A stretch of DNA of 64,000 nt from Chelydra serpentina (taxonomy: Eukaryota > Chordata > Testudines > Chelydridae). The stretch's first letter is position 1. The number at the start of each line of letters is the position of its first letter. The notes below the pieces were generated by a model, which was not told where the DNA came from, did not search any database, and worked only from the letters and a program-made list of their open reading frames with translations. A program made the position numbers and the translations under genes. Shown piece after piece: positions 36,136-48,639 of the stretch. Where the stretch lies: assembly GCA_037349315.1 (NCBI GenBank), contig JBAIAC010000035.1, forward strand, positions 9,438,501 to 9,502,500, in the 5' to 3' direction.

Positions 36136-39100
36136 TGTTCTGATTCCCACATTTTTACTACAGCCTGAAGTTCCAGCCACACAGTGTCTTTTTACTGTTC
36201 CTCTAATTGATGGAACATTGTTTAGCAGCTTCAAAGATGAACCTACTATGCACAAAAATTTCAGAATCTCTTATAATCTATGATTGAATAGGAAGAAAAG
36301 CAAGGAGAAGATGATTATGGACTCCATGTAGGTTATGACAGAGCACAAGAGCAATACAATGCTGATTTCTGTGGAGGAACAGGAAGTCAGGCATGAAAAG
36401 AGGAGAAAAAGGTCTGAAAACATACCCATAGTTCTTTGCACAGACAGTTGCTGCAGAGGGAACGTGAGAGAGCTGTCCAGAATGTTCTCCTAACAACTCA
36501 GCGAGGGAGAGTACTTGGTGTGGACATGAAAACACGGCATAAAAACTGCACTGTGGTCAGAAACTGAACCACATAACTTGTAGCCAGTTAAGCTGCACAT
36601 ACTCCCAACTGACTACAATTCATAGAATTCCAGCACTAGCTACTGGTCACATTCCTGAATTCCAAACTACAGGTCAAGTAAATACCAATTTGTACAAGGT
36701 GCACAAAGAATAGAGAATAAGCTGAGTGAGTTAACAAGGCTGGATATTAAGGTATGCTTCCTGTTTTTCTATATTTACACCACCACGCTACATTGTTTGG
36801 CTCTTCAACTCTCTTCAGAAGTCTGGTAGGTGTAACATTTGCTGGAGTCCCCGCAGAAAAGAAAGGCTACAGCTACAAAATTACCCAGAAAATGGCCAGT
36901 CAGTTGATTGCATCATGGTCAAGGATTCTCCTGAACATCAAGGCAACAGATCTATTCTCCTAATGAGCAGAACAACACAAGTGAGAAATCTAAAGAGACA
37001 GCATAGGACTGGCAGATTTCCTATAGAGCAATCCAACTACTACGAAAAGCACAGCATGCAAACATAACTAAAACTATTTGTATTATCAGATTACTGTAAC
37101 ATGTCTTTGACGCATGATGCCTTCAAAATACCTCAAATAATTGAATGTTTGATCTGCTCGAGAGATACATAATTTATGGAAGCATCTGTCTTACTATTTT
37201 ATAACACATTTTTAATAAATCAAATAACTTCACCCTAAGACAGCAAGCCTTAACGTGAGATAATAAACAATCCAAAACAGGCATCCCTGAGGACTCAAAC
37301 TGAACACATATTAAACCCTAGAGGTCTGGGTAAGCTGATAGCCAGAACTATTAGCAATTCATCCGTTGTCATAAGTAATGTTTTTATAAGAGTCAATAGC
37401 AAAAGAAACATAATTTCTTTATCAAGTTAGTTTCCATTCTGCACTGCCTTACGCTCTGTGCAGCCCTACTGAACTGAATGGAGTTGCATATGGTGGAAGT
37501 CAGCATGGTATTTGGCCTACAGATCTCAATAAAGTCACACACTTAAAAGACCCAGACAAATATGGGCCAGATCCTCCGTTGATGAAGCTAAGCTGATTTA
37601 TACCAGCCCAGGATCTGGTACTTTGTCTAAAGGTATCTCAGGAATCTAGAATATAGGCACAATTATCTCAACAATGCACACACGTTGCATGATATCAAGT
37701 AAATCCCACAGTATAAAAGATCAAATTGGTTGAATTAAAAATGGATTTTGTTCTGTTCCCATCTAATTTCCACCAACAGTATAGCAAACAGTTTCACTAA
37801 CAGGAATGTTCATGGTATAGTGGACAATAGCCAGAAAGTAAAGTTTGAATTAATGAACACTCGCACATACACTGTTAAACTGATTCTTATCCAGTCCAGG
37901 AAAAGAAACAATACCATGTGATCTAGATACCCAATTACAACTATCCAGCACAGCTGGAATTTTGGGTATTGAGTTCGGGATAGTGAAGTGGTCATGAACA
38001 AGCCACAGATCAAGAACTGGTGATTCAAAATATTTGACAAATAATTCTGAACAACAAATACATTTGAGAATATCTTTAACTTCTCGCAAAAGAGAAGTGG
38101 AGGTTAGAGTCCTCACATAAATGATACAGTATGAATTGTCCACCTACACCTACATGCAATTAAAAGAGAATTGTTACCCTTCTGTGAGTGGATATATATT
38201 GTTTCCATCTGGGTCCCAGTTGTCATTCTGGTCCTCCTTCCATTGAAGTGGGACCTCTCTCAACATATGTCTGTATTGAAAAATGGCTACAAATTATTTA
38301 CCAGTAATAATTAGTAATGAGTAATGTTACAAATAATATAGAATATTTAATGGATATAGATTTGCATTGTTGTAGGAAACACAAACATATTCCTAAAACA
38401 TCTGCTATTCCCCCTCTTTTGAAACTGAAGGGACACTGCAGTAAGTACCACTAAGGACAGGTAAGCAGAAGGATGGTGCAAACCCTTACAAATCTTTCGT
38501 TCTGTTTTCTCACTAAAACAGCCAGCAACAGTGAATCTCATAAACGCAGCCCTTAGAATTTGACCCCTGAAACCTACATTGATTGCGTTAGGGAAGGGAG
38601 AACTATGTGCAAATAATTGCTGCCTCACCCTCGAAATTGTCTCCTAGCAGCAGAAAATAGAACATAAAGAATGTTAAAGATCTACTTGTCTTATCTTGCT
38701 TCAGTTCCTGATGGGTTTGTGCAGACAGGGGCATAAATTATACCTGAAAGTAATGACATTTGAGAAAACAGATTAAGGCATCTATTTTCCCATCTGCTCT
38801 GTAGGGGCCAGATTCCTATCTCTGTGACACCTGTGTTAATGCTTAAGTGACACATAAGCACCAACATAGGAGAATGCATTCACCTGTATCTAAGAATTTC
38901 ACACTGAGTCCCTTTTCATGAGCTGGGGAGGGAAGGCGGAAGGAAGATTCCTCAATTATGTCCCGTATTACTGCCCTGACTGATGGCAGCCCTCATTGTG
39001 GAATACTGGAGGCAGTTCCCATTGAAATCCCTCAGTGCTGTTTCTTCAGACAGCTAGAGAGAGTCACAACTGGGTGAGGAAAGGTGGGCCACTACCCACT

Positions 39101-39803
39101 GGGGCTGAAGGCACATTCTCTATGGTAGTCCCAGCTCCCACCTGGCTGTGGAATTGAGATTGAAATCAGGACCTGAGGCTGGATCTTTCATGTGGTAACA
39201 GGCTTTGCTGCCTCTAGAGGTCTCCGCCAGTCCATAGTATGTTTCCAGTCTGTATGGCGGTTATTCAGACTTCATCTAGGAAAGTGTACAGCACACAAGT
39301 ATGCTCATACCATGAGCCCAATTCTCAGCGATTCGTCAGTCCCTGTAGCCATTGGAATCAATGGATCCTGACCCCAGTCAGATGATGGGCTATGAAACCC
39401 TGGCCCATGTCATGCTGTTAGGGGCAGGAATCAAAGGCAATGACTTGCCCACATTCCTGTGTGCCACTCCTAGAGTAATATCATTTGGTCTGCTGAAAAA
39501 ATTCAAGACGGAATTCTGGAATGAAACTCTGATCCTTTTGAAGTCAATGACAAAACTTCCATTGTCTTCTGAGAGGCCAGTATTACACCCTAGGTATTGA
39601 AATGTGTAGTAAAAAGAAAAGTCAGAAGACATAATGAACAATCCTATGTCTGTCATAAATAGCTGTTTATGGTTTGTTTGATCAGTGTTAGAAGATAGTA
39701 AGCTTGCTAATCTGTATTCCTGAGAAGCTGTCAGGAGGCTTGTTGATACCAAGATGTCTGTGACTTAGTGAAATGATTTACACTTTATTTCTTCCTCTTT
39801 GGG
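36136..39803. other. Intergenic, no gene recognised
   Basis: AT-rich DNA with short ORFs only. None has a domain or a plausible splice context. Weak palindromic traces occur at 37563-37620 ('gggccagatcctccgttgat'). Confidence 0.4.
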
Positions 39804-39876
39804 GCATGATCCAAAGCCCATTTAAGTCAATGGAAAGGCTCCCCTTGACTTTAGTGGGCTTGGAATCAGGGCCTTC
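39804..39876. mobile_element. Short palindromic MITE (cctgatccaaa family)
   Basis: 'gcatgatccaaagcccattt' is the inverse of 'agtgggcttggaatcagggc', giving a hairpin of about 70 bases. Confidence 0.75.
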
Positions 39877-40019
39877 AGCCCAAATACACACAGGGACTCT
39901 TAGGCATTGTAATGCTGAGTGTTGCTGCACCTAATTTTTAAATGCCTTCAAAATCACTAGAATCCACAAACCCTTGATTGGGCACCCAGGCTGCCTGTAC
40001 AATGCATAGGGAGAAATAG

Positions 40020-40560
40020 GTGCCTAAAAATGCAATCGACAGAAGCCAGCATGCTAGGCAGGGAGCCACCTAGGCTAACCAATAGCAAATGCCGAGGAGA
40101 GTGTAGGGCTGGACATAAGGAACTTGCCTTATTTTTTAGTAGGCATGATTGGGAAGATAAATGGATCCGGATGCCTGTACTAGCTGAGATAAGGGGGAAG
40201 ACCTTGGTACCATTTACAATGGACAAGATAAGCCTGGAATGGAAGGGGAGGTAAAGAGTATGTCGGGCATGCACAGTGTGTGGCCAGAATATGCTGTACA
40301 GGGATTGGTTCCTACAAATTAACCAAGCCAATCTGGAAATGTACAATGCAATGTGTAGTTAAGAATGCATGGGTTATTAGTGGTGGTCAAAATGTATATA
40401 AGGAAAAGTTTTGCTGTGTAACTCTGGATGTGAGGCAGGTCCTATGCTCACCCCTACACTTGAGTCTGATCAACTCAGCATAACTTTGCTATATGCCAGA
40501 TAAAGGAACCTGAGTGACGAGACTGGAATCAAACTGAGTTCTTAGGGAACCAAGTGGAAG
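40020..40560 (+). mobile_element. LTR-like repeat (tentative)
   Basis: The segment contains a TATA-like 'aaaatgtatataaggaaaag' near 40390, about 120 bases ahead of 'gataaaggaacctgagtgac'. This spacing resembles the promoter and polyadenylation part of an LTR. Terminal TG/CA and a target duplication were not found. Confidence 0.35.
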
Positions 40561-40935
40561 AGGTCTTGTTCTGGGACCTGATGGAGTAGGGTGGACCCCA
40601 GTTCCCCTACCCCGCTGCTGCCAACCCCACCCCGGGGGTGGCAGCCTACCCGCCTTAGGCCAGACAGCCTGTATTTATTTGCTGCCTGTCCCAGCCAGAG
40701 GGCTGGCTACAAACTGTTATTGATCTGCCCTGCCCAGAGTGCTTGAGCGTGACTGTGGTGGTCATAGGCCTCAGTCACAGGGCTGGGCTAACGGTTGCTA
40801 GGACCCTAGACTCTATTGATTTACCATGCCAATCCCATGTTGATCAGCTGTCAGCCACTAGGTGGCACAGCGGGGCGGAGTGGCCTCCCTCTGACGCTGA
40901 CAGGGAAGCCCCACTCCAAGCCACTAGAGTCAGTA
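40561..40935 (+). repeat. Repeat resembling a turtle LTR-element leader
   Basis: GC-rich words such as 'ccccagttcccctaccccgc', 'gtattgat..tgccctgcccagagtg' and 'gccactaggtggcacag' recur, as I recall, in one abundant turtle repeat. It follows the LTR-like stretch directly, in the same orientation. No protein domain remains; the ORF at 40743-41027 is not a gene. Confidence 0.4.
40855..40868 (+). promoter_or_regulatory. CTCF-type motif (perfect core)
   Basis: ccactaggtggcac matches CCASYAGRKGGCRS at all 14 positions. It lies in repeat-derived DNA 13 kb upstream of CXCL14. Binding is not shown. Confidence 0.45.
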
Positions 40936-43539
40936 ATGTACGTCATTCTTTAACATACTCAGCCCTCGTACACAAACAATGGAGAAAAGTTGGATGGTTC
41001 TTCGTGATCTGCCAAAATGGTTTTTGAAAAATGCTAATTAAACAAATAAAGAAGCAGAGGGTCAGAATGAGGTTGCTTCTTTGTGCCAGCTGGCCAGTAG
41101 TCTAGGTGGTATACGAAGTAATTAATAAAAGAGGTCTTAGGAGCAATGCTAATGCATCAGATCAATAGCAATCTGCTTCCATAGTGTCAAGAGTTCTGAA
41201 AAGAAACAAGGGGAAAAGAAACGAGTCTGAGAAATTAAACACAATTGACAGTATAATTAAGTATAATCATAGAAAAACTGTTGCTTGGATTAAGTCTGCC
41301 TATTTTAAGAGCTTCCTCAGCAAGTTGTCTGATTGGGCATCTATATTGATGCACAAGGATCATTTTCTCTCACCCATAAGATGAGCCAAATCAGTAACTG
41401 TGATCTTGTCTCATGAGGCTCTTTAGACTAGATGGTAAAGAATGTGGATGTAAAGCTAGGACTTTGTCCTGACAAAGGGAGATACAGTATCTTATTTTTC
41501 CTACAGCACTCAGTGTTCAAGATAGTTTGCATTTCCCACCACTTACGTAAAAGGGAAATTGTTTTGTGGGTAAGTGTACATCTCAGGGCTGTGTTATTTT
41601 ACTCAGTTTGGAATTGTGTCTTGAAATTAAATATTTCAGAAGTCAATTTTGACATCTGTTCTATACTTCTTTGGTGATTTTCTTTTTGTTGACCTGCTAC
41701 AGTGACCGCACATCAGGAATTGCTACAGACCTTTGAAGAACTAGCCAATGATTTCAGTATCTCTTTGGCAAAACCAGATGATCCTAGTGGATTATAACAT
41801 GAAGCCGTTGAGGACTGGCATTGCCAACTTACCTGCAAGGTTGTCCTTGCCTGGGTACAGGCTAAGGCAGATCAGCATTCTAAATCGTTCAAAGCTTGCC
41901 AAAGCTCTAGCAGGAAAATACAATTATGTGAGAACAGTCATTTTTTAAGCAGCAAGAAAGAACAACTATAGAAACAAAGAGTTACTTGGAGTTGGAGCAG
42001 CCTGTCTCTAATAGCGTCCGACTACTGATGCTTGAAAAAGAGTAGGCAAAACTAATAATGTAATGCACTTACCTACAGTGTATTTTTGGGGAACTGGAGA
42101 AGGGCGGATTCCTTTTGAACACTTTCAGATGTCAGTGTCAGCCCTTCCAGCATGAGTTTTATCTTAGCTTGTTTTGATACAAATATTCCCAGTGATCATG
42201 AAATTATCCAGCCCTTTTAACAATGCAGGAACCGATGTCAGACTAACGATATCGGTACACTGCAGAAAGAAGTATTTCCTTTTATTCGTCACTAACTTTT
42301 TAATGTTAATTCCAAGTGTTCATCTGATCTCATGCTGTGGGACAAGGTAAAAAAAAAAAAAACTAATCTGATTTCCCTCTGCCCTTTTTAATTCTGAACA
42401 CCTCCCTCTTAGAAATCCTCATTGATTCTCTTGCTCCCCAGGAACACTAATCTTAGTGAGTGTCCATAAAACTTTTGTAAAACTAAACTTTATTGAAATT
42501 GGCACTCTCCCAGCCCCAATAAGCCTAGAGACTACTGAGAACAGAAGTGTTCCTGGATATGGTGACAGACACCCAGCAAAGGATTCTCTCCCGATATCCA
42601 GAGCTGTGCTGTCTGCTGGACTTTTCTGCATCACTTTGTGCACTTTTTTGTCCTGTTAATTTTATGTAAAGCCGATATGTCATTTAACGGCATTATAGTT
42701 GCTGTGGGAGTAGAGGGGAGGGTTTTTATGCTCTATGTTGCATGGAGATGGTGTGGGAACGAGTCACTGTTGCTAATTCTGTGTTCCACCTAGTGCATTC
42801 TGAAAAAACACACAGGGACATATCTAGCTGCTATGGGGCTTAGCATATGTTCATGAGACCTTACAGCCTTTCCTTCTAGAGCCAGAGAATTAGTAAAAAC
42901 ACACCGTTCCATTTGTACCAGTGACACCAGAACCAAAACTTCTCCCAAAGACTTTGGAATATGGAGCACTGCTTTTGTTTCCAATTTGCTATAGCAACTA
43001 CTGCCCTCCTCTTCAGAAAGTAACCATTTGCTGCCCGGAAAGGTTGCCAAAGATCTTTGGAATGAATCAGCAGCTAAAGGAGGATGGGGAGTAAAATGAG
43101 TAGGAGAGCACTGACATTTGGGAGATCCAACTAGGGAGCTTGCAGAGCATGGTAGATTCAGCCAGACCTCTTTGCAAACGCCAATCCCCGCTGCTGACTC
43201 AAAGGACCTAGCATGTTATAGTATTTGTGCCTTTTATGTATTAGTCTATTTGCAATATATTTATTTGTGCAGCCTTTTTCTGTAGCTCTTTGCTGTTTCC
43301 CTACCCCCTGGTTAGTACCCACAAATCACTCAGTGGGATCTTCCTATCTCCTATACATTTACAGTCCGATTTTGTGCATTTATTAGATGATTTTTAAAAA
43401 AACCCACTTAGTTTCTCCTCTGTAATCTAATTGCATTCAGATTATGCCCTCAGTAACACTTGTGCAAACCCACTGAAAGCAAATGGGGTGCTCAGGTTTA
43501 ACCAAGGGCATATAAAGGTCTGCAGAATTGTTATCACTG
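40936..43539. other. Intergenic, no gene recognised
   Basis: AT-rich DNA with an A-run at 42350. The short ORFs have no domains. Confidence 0.4.
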
Positions 43540-44680
43540 GTGATGACATTGTGATCCAAAAATGTCTTTATGCCAATTTGCAAGGGAGTGCAGGGGAGTT
43601 ATAGGAATCTCCTGATTCTGGTATGTACATTATGGTTCACCAAAGAAAATCATGTGAGGTCTCAAATGAAAGCTGGTGTCACAGGGGTCCTCAAATTACT
43701 GTGAAACGTCTGTACAGATATTACGTAAGGAGTTAGGCATATACTGAAAACGTGTTCGTAAAGTCTGGGTATGGTGGCTGGTCACCAGCAAAGGTGACAA
43801 ACAGGTTTTCTGTCAGACAATATATGTGCCTTCGTCTATCTGTTTACATCTAAACTGAGAATTGTCTCATTCACAATGGGTCACCTATTACCACTCCGAA
43901 CTGAAAGCAAATGAAGGATTGTGAGGACTTCAGAGAGAAAAAATCTAACCAAGGGAAAAACAGCCACAGGGAGGAGAGGCAAGAGGGAAGGATCCTATTT
44001 GGAGATATACGTCAAAGGTTTATTCCACTATATTTGGGATACAAAGGGGGTGCTCCGGCACCCTTCACTGAGGGAATTAAAGGCCCACACTTTTGTTTCA
44101 TGAAAAGGGATTTCAACCAGGCCGGGTTGAAAGTGCTGAAGAGACCTTTGGGTGAGATACTGTCTTGGCTAAAGAAGTTTAACTTCTTAATTAAGTTTAG
44201 TCTCTAGAAAGTGTGTTCCGATTTTGTTTTATATGTAACCATTTATTGCCAATCATTTTACTCACCATCACTTGAGTCTCTAATCTTCAATAATAAACTT
44301 ACTCTAGTTTTCACTATAGATATGTCTAAGTGCTGTGGAGTTAAGCAAAGTGCTGGATCTGAGTTGAATCTTACAGGCTGGTGGGCACTGTTCCTTTGGG
44401 AAAAGCAGACCTGGTAATTCGGTGAGAGTACCATGGAGAAAGGGCTGGACACTGCAGGGAATGGTCTGAAAACTTGGGGATTGGTGCGTTGCCTATTGTT
44501 ACCTGTATGGAGACAGCAAGGCCTGTGGTGGCCTAGAAGATACTGCTTGTGCTGCCATATACTGTTGATTTCAGGGAGCTGAACCATAGCAGGCAGAAAC
44601 AAGACAGCTTCACGCTTAAGGGCAGATGGTGGTGAGGTGACTCTCAACCCTGGGTACCCTGTGTGGGTGTCAGAGACATG
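43540..44680 (+). mobile_element. LTR/ERV-like repeat (tentative)
   Basis: It begins near tgtgatccaaaaatg and includes 'aatcatgtgaggtctcaaat', a polyadenylation-like 'ttcaataataaacttactct' at 44286, and then 'gtgggcactgttcctttggg' and 'gggctggacactgcaggga'. I recall this order from an abundant turtle LTR family. A relative of its 5' half lies at 61285. Ends are not resolved and no pol or gag remnant is visible. Confidence 0.45.
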
Positions 44681-45296
44681 AAAGATGGAAATAGCCCGTT
44701 CAGACTGTCAAAGCCCAGAGTGAATTTGCAGGGCTGGCTGTTGTGTTTTATTTGCCTACTGAGTCAATTTGATATGGAAATGAGGGAGGCACAATGAATA
44801 GGGAACCTCCATTATGCTATTTTTTTAACAAAGTCATTATTCAAGGTATAACCACATTTTACAATTGCTGGCTTCAAATTACAACCTACTTCTCATCCAT
44901 ATTCACTGCCTGTGTCATTGGTTAGAATGCTTTATTTTATTTTATTTTTAAAGGCTTAAATAAGCTTTTCTTCCTAAGGAAAAAATAATGAGTGCATGAA
45001 ACACAGCATTCATTAAAAACTAATACTGCAATAACAGAACAGTAGGTGTGTGGAGCACCGATGAAGTCAAGGGGAAAGAGAATTTAGTTAAACTTCCAAA
45101 GGTTTGTTACAAATAATCAAAGAGGGGGCAGGGAAATAGTGTTTTAAAAACAATGGAAAATCCCATCTGTATCCTTTTAAAGCTCGACCAATGTTGTTCA
45201 CAAACTGTGGCATTCATACCTGTACAGAAGGCTAGCATGCAAGCGTGGCTGAAATGGGACTTAAATGGCCCTTGCACTGGCTACCTGCATAGCATA

Positions 45297-45324
45297 GTGT
45301 GTGTGTGTGTGTGTGTGTGTGTGT
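45297..45324. repeat. (GT)n microsatellite
   Basis: About 14 GT units, interrupted after by acacac. Confidence 0.97.
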
Positions 45325-45498
45325 ACACACTCATATGTTGAGCACACTTGATCTAAACATTTATCATGAATGCTTTTGCTCCTTTCAGCTGCCTAACATC
45401 ACATGAGATGAAGTGAAGTGATTTATCTCTGTACTTAACCACTCTAAATTATAGTAATTGTACCTAATTGCTTTAATACTTTCTTCTGTGGGTGTTTC

Positions 45499-45512
45499 GT
45501 TGCCATGGTTAC
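45499..45512 (-). promoter_or_regulatory. RFX X-box motif
   Basis: gttgccatggttac reads GTAACC-AT-GGCAAC on the minus strand, a full match to GTNRCC-N(0-3)-RGYAAC. It lies in repeat-free DNA about 8.5 kb upstream of CXCL14. Occupancy is unknown. Confidence 0.4.
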
Positions 45513-47784
45513 TAGTCATGTGTAAACAGTTATCAATTATCTCTCAAAGAGAATATGCTTAAAAAAACCCACAAAGGCTATAAAGGGGGGGACCCAGATG
45601 TACACTGCGTTTGCACACACAAAAATCGTCTTTTTGTAATGTGAGACCGTAGACCTAAAAAAGCCAGCAGAACCAACTCGTGAGAGTGCGTATATAAAAT
45701 AGATGCACTAGGACCAATTCTGCCACTCTTCCTCACATTGAATAGTGCCTTTCTCTTCTTGGAATCAATGGGCCTAATTCTGAAGTAAGGTACTACACCA
45801 TGCGGGTCAGGGTGGTAGAACTAGACCCGGGAATAGTATAGAAGGTTCAAGTAAGGAGTCAGATTTTCAGGTAGATTCACATGAAAGTACTGTGAGTGCA
45901 TGCATAGTCGTGAAAACTGCATGTGCAAACAACCGTCTAACCCTCCAGCTGAAAACATTCATCGACAAATGTTTTCTAGGCCCTAATTCATCCAGCAAAT
46001 ATGTGCTCCTGGCTTGAATCATTTTAACTGCTTCCTGGAGCTGATCAATAGCAGGAAATGGCAAATACGGATTATAAGGAAGCCTACAAGAGCCTCCACA
46101 GAGTTTTGTTTCAAGTTTTGATTTTGCTATTTGGGAATAAATTTATGGAGTAAATAATGGGACTGTATTTTATAGGGAACTTGAAATATATAGAGAAGGT
46201 TTAGCATCCTAGATTAACGTTTCAATACCAATCCAACTTGTTTCAGTATGAAATATGAAATGAAACTTTATGGCCATTTCCAAAACTAAATATTTATTTC
46301 TAGGTACATCTTGTGAGCTACAGACTGCACACCCGGGTGCAAACGCAAGATAAAAGTATAGAATGCAAAGAAGTTAGTCAACAGAAAGTTAGGCACAACT
46401 GAAAACATATTTTTTTTCCAGTTCATCCGCTGTTGGCAGAACTTACTTGTAATCCTGATCTGTATATCCTGAGATGTTTCTCAGATCAATTGTAGAGTGT
46501 CAACACACTGCTCTGCCATGTTATTACCAGTCTTATTTAATCATTCATGAGGAACAGTTTCAAAGAGAAGACATAGATACCTTGCAATGCTCTGATTTGG
46601 GAGCTACTCATTCGGAGTGTAACAGAAAATCCAGGCTCCTGAATAATTTAGGGCTATAAGAAGAGTTGTCTTAAACCGACCCAAGGGAAGAGAACAATGT
46701 CTAGAATTTTAAACTCTTAATGGAAAAAAATAAAAACCAGGAGAAAGCAGTGGCTGCAAAACCAATAGAACTATGTATTGCAAAATCCGTCCATTGTTTA
46801 ACATTTACTGAGGGGGACGCAGACATTTTCACGCAAATGTTTCTTGTTTCCAGAGTCAGAGAGTTGAGATCCAAAGTTCAGATCTCCAACCTACAATGGT
46901 CAAACACTAGAAACAACCATTCAGAACTGTAAAAACAAAGCCATTCCAAGTTAAAACTGAAAAGGCGGACTTGACACTGTCGTGACACATCCAACCATCA
47001 CTGTTTCCAACTTCCTCTGCAGATCTAACGCAATTCCCTAAACACACAGCGTACAGGATGGAGTTTCATACGGTTTGTTTTCTCAGACACACACAGCCTG
47101 TACTTTCAGTCCGATGGCTTTTATACGGGAAAAGAACAAAACACGAAATAATAAAAGTAAAGTCTCTGTGAGAGAGCACATTACATGTCTCCTTTGCCAC
47201 GGAGAGGTTGCATCTGCAGCCGAATACAAAATGGCCACTGACTCCAGCAGACAGCAAATTTGGAGGAATTTAAAGTGCAATATCCAGAAAAAAAATTAAC
47301 AGTGCTTCTGAATTTCCTACTGTTTGTGTAAGTCTGACTCCTCTCCAAAATTTCTGACACAATACACAGGAATTTAATCATGTGACTTCCAATGACTAAT
47401 TTACTCCTTAGTACAGTGATCTGGACATACTTAAGCATTAAACAAGGATTAGCTGTTCCCAATATTTTGCTCCAATGACAGCGAATAAGCTCCTGTTTCA
47501 GGCCATTTTTATAAACATTACTCCCATATTGACTAGCACCTGATATGTGTTCCATTCATGGTACCTTTCTCCCGGCTAACTGCATATTACATCTAAAAGG
47601 GTGGTTAGCCTTAACCCAAATAGTGTCTTAGTCTATCAACAAAATAAACCAAATGTATAAAGCCAGCGTGATTGCAATAATATATTTTCTGATCATTGGG
47701 GTACAAGAAAATGTTGATGCACTACTAACTCTGAGTCCATACCATGCCAAAAGCCCACGTATTCATGCTTTTCATTTAGTTTCT

Positions 47785-48036
47785 GGTGAATAGTGTTCTG
47801 GATTCAGAATCAGAGACTTAAGTTCTATTCCCGGTACTGACCTGCTTTGTGACCTTAGTCATGTCATTTCCTCTCTGTTTTCCCTTCCACCCCTTTGCCT
47901 GTTTCACCTGTAAGTTCTCAGAGCCAGGAACTGTCTCTCAGTGTGAGTGTGTGAAGTGCCTAGCACAAGGAGCCTGGATTTCATTTGGGGCTTCTTGGCA
48001 CTACTGTAAAATAAATAGTTAATAATAATAAATAAT
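47785..48036 (+). mobile_element. Cry tRNA-derived SINE, nearly full length
   Basis: A tRNA-like head with B-box-like 'agttctattcccggtactga', then 'gtgaccttagtcatgtcatt', 'gccaggaactgtctctcagt', 'gaagtgcctagcacaaggag' and an (AAT)n tail at about 48012-48036. Diverged but complete in order. Confidence 0.85.
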
Positions 48037-48377
48037 GCTCTAATTTACATGTCACCAATGTCCCTTAGAAGTCCTGCACCTACGAGAACCACATTTCTCC
48101 TCCAGTTCTGCAGCAGCTTCTAAAGGGCCATGCCAAAAGCAAAAGAAACGCTGGACTGATCTTCTTGAATATTTGTTAAATGTATGTCAAGTCCCAGTCT
48201 CTTACAAAGTCCTAATGCCTCCGGGGATGACCCTCTTCCCCTCCTCTCCAGCACAGATCTGCCTCTGCAGAGAAAGAACTGAGCCCTAAGCACTTAGAGA
48301 ATGATCCTGAAACAACTCGTGCGAGTAGACTATGTTCAGCTCTCCCACTGCAGTCTATGGGACTCATGTAAGTAAGG

Positions 48378-48518
48378 AAAACAAAAATAAGAAAGAAAAA
48401 CTTGTAGCACCTTAGAGACTAACTTGTAGCACCTTAGAGACTTGTTAGTCTCTACAAGTTTTTCTTTCTTATTTTCGTTTTGCTGACACAGACTAACACG
48501 GCTACTACACTGAAACCT
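48378..48518 (+). mobile_element. Fold-back retro-inserted element with internal duplication, perfect 12-bp TSD
   Basis: The flanks atgtaagtaagg at 48366-48377 and 48519-48530 are identical. The arms 48378-48407 and 48452-48481 are inverse copies over 30 bases with one mismatch. Between them the 20-mer cttgtagcaccttagagact, which begins in the left arm at 48401, is repeated at 48423, so the element holds two direct and one inverted partial copies. The 3' part carries cagactaacacggctac (48489-48505), identical to the tail of the element at 31176. Confidence 0.9.
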
Positions 48519-48639
48519 ATGTAAGTAAGGGCCACTCACATGAATAAGCTTTTCAGAACAGGCCTCAGGGAAATATTCTCAGCCACTGGGATAGATTCTG
48601 CTCTCAGTTATACTGATGTAAGCCCTAGATCAACTAGAG

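Larger units (their letters stand above)
44681..47784. other. Intergenic, no gene recognised
   Basis: Apart from the GT tract and the X-box listed below, it is unassigned. Bases 45390-45545 are free of repeat features and might be conserved. An ATTTT-rich run lies at 44930-44950. Confidence 0.4.
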
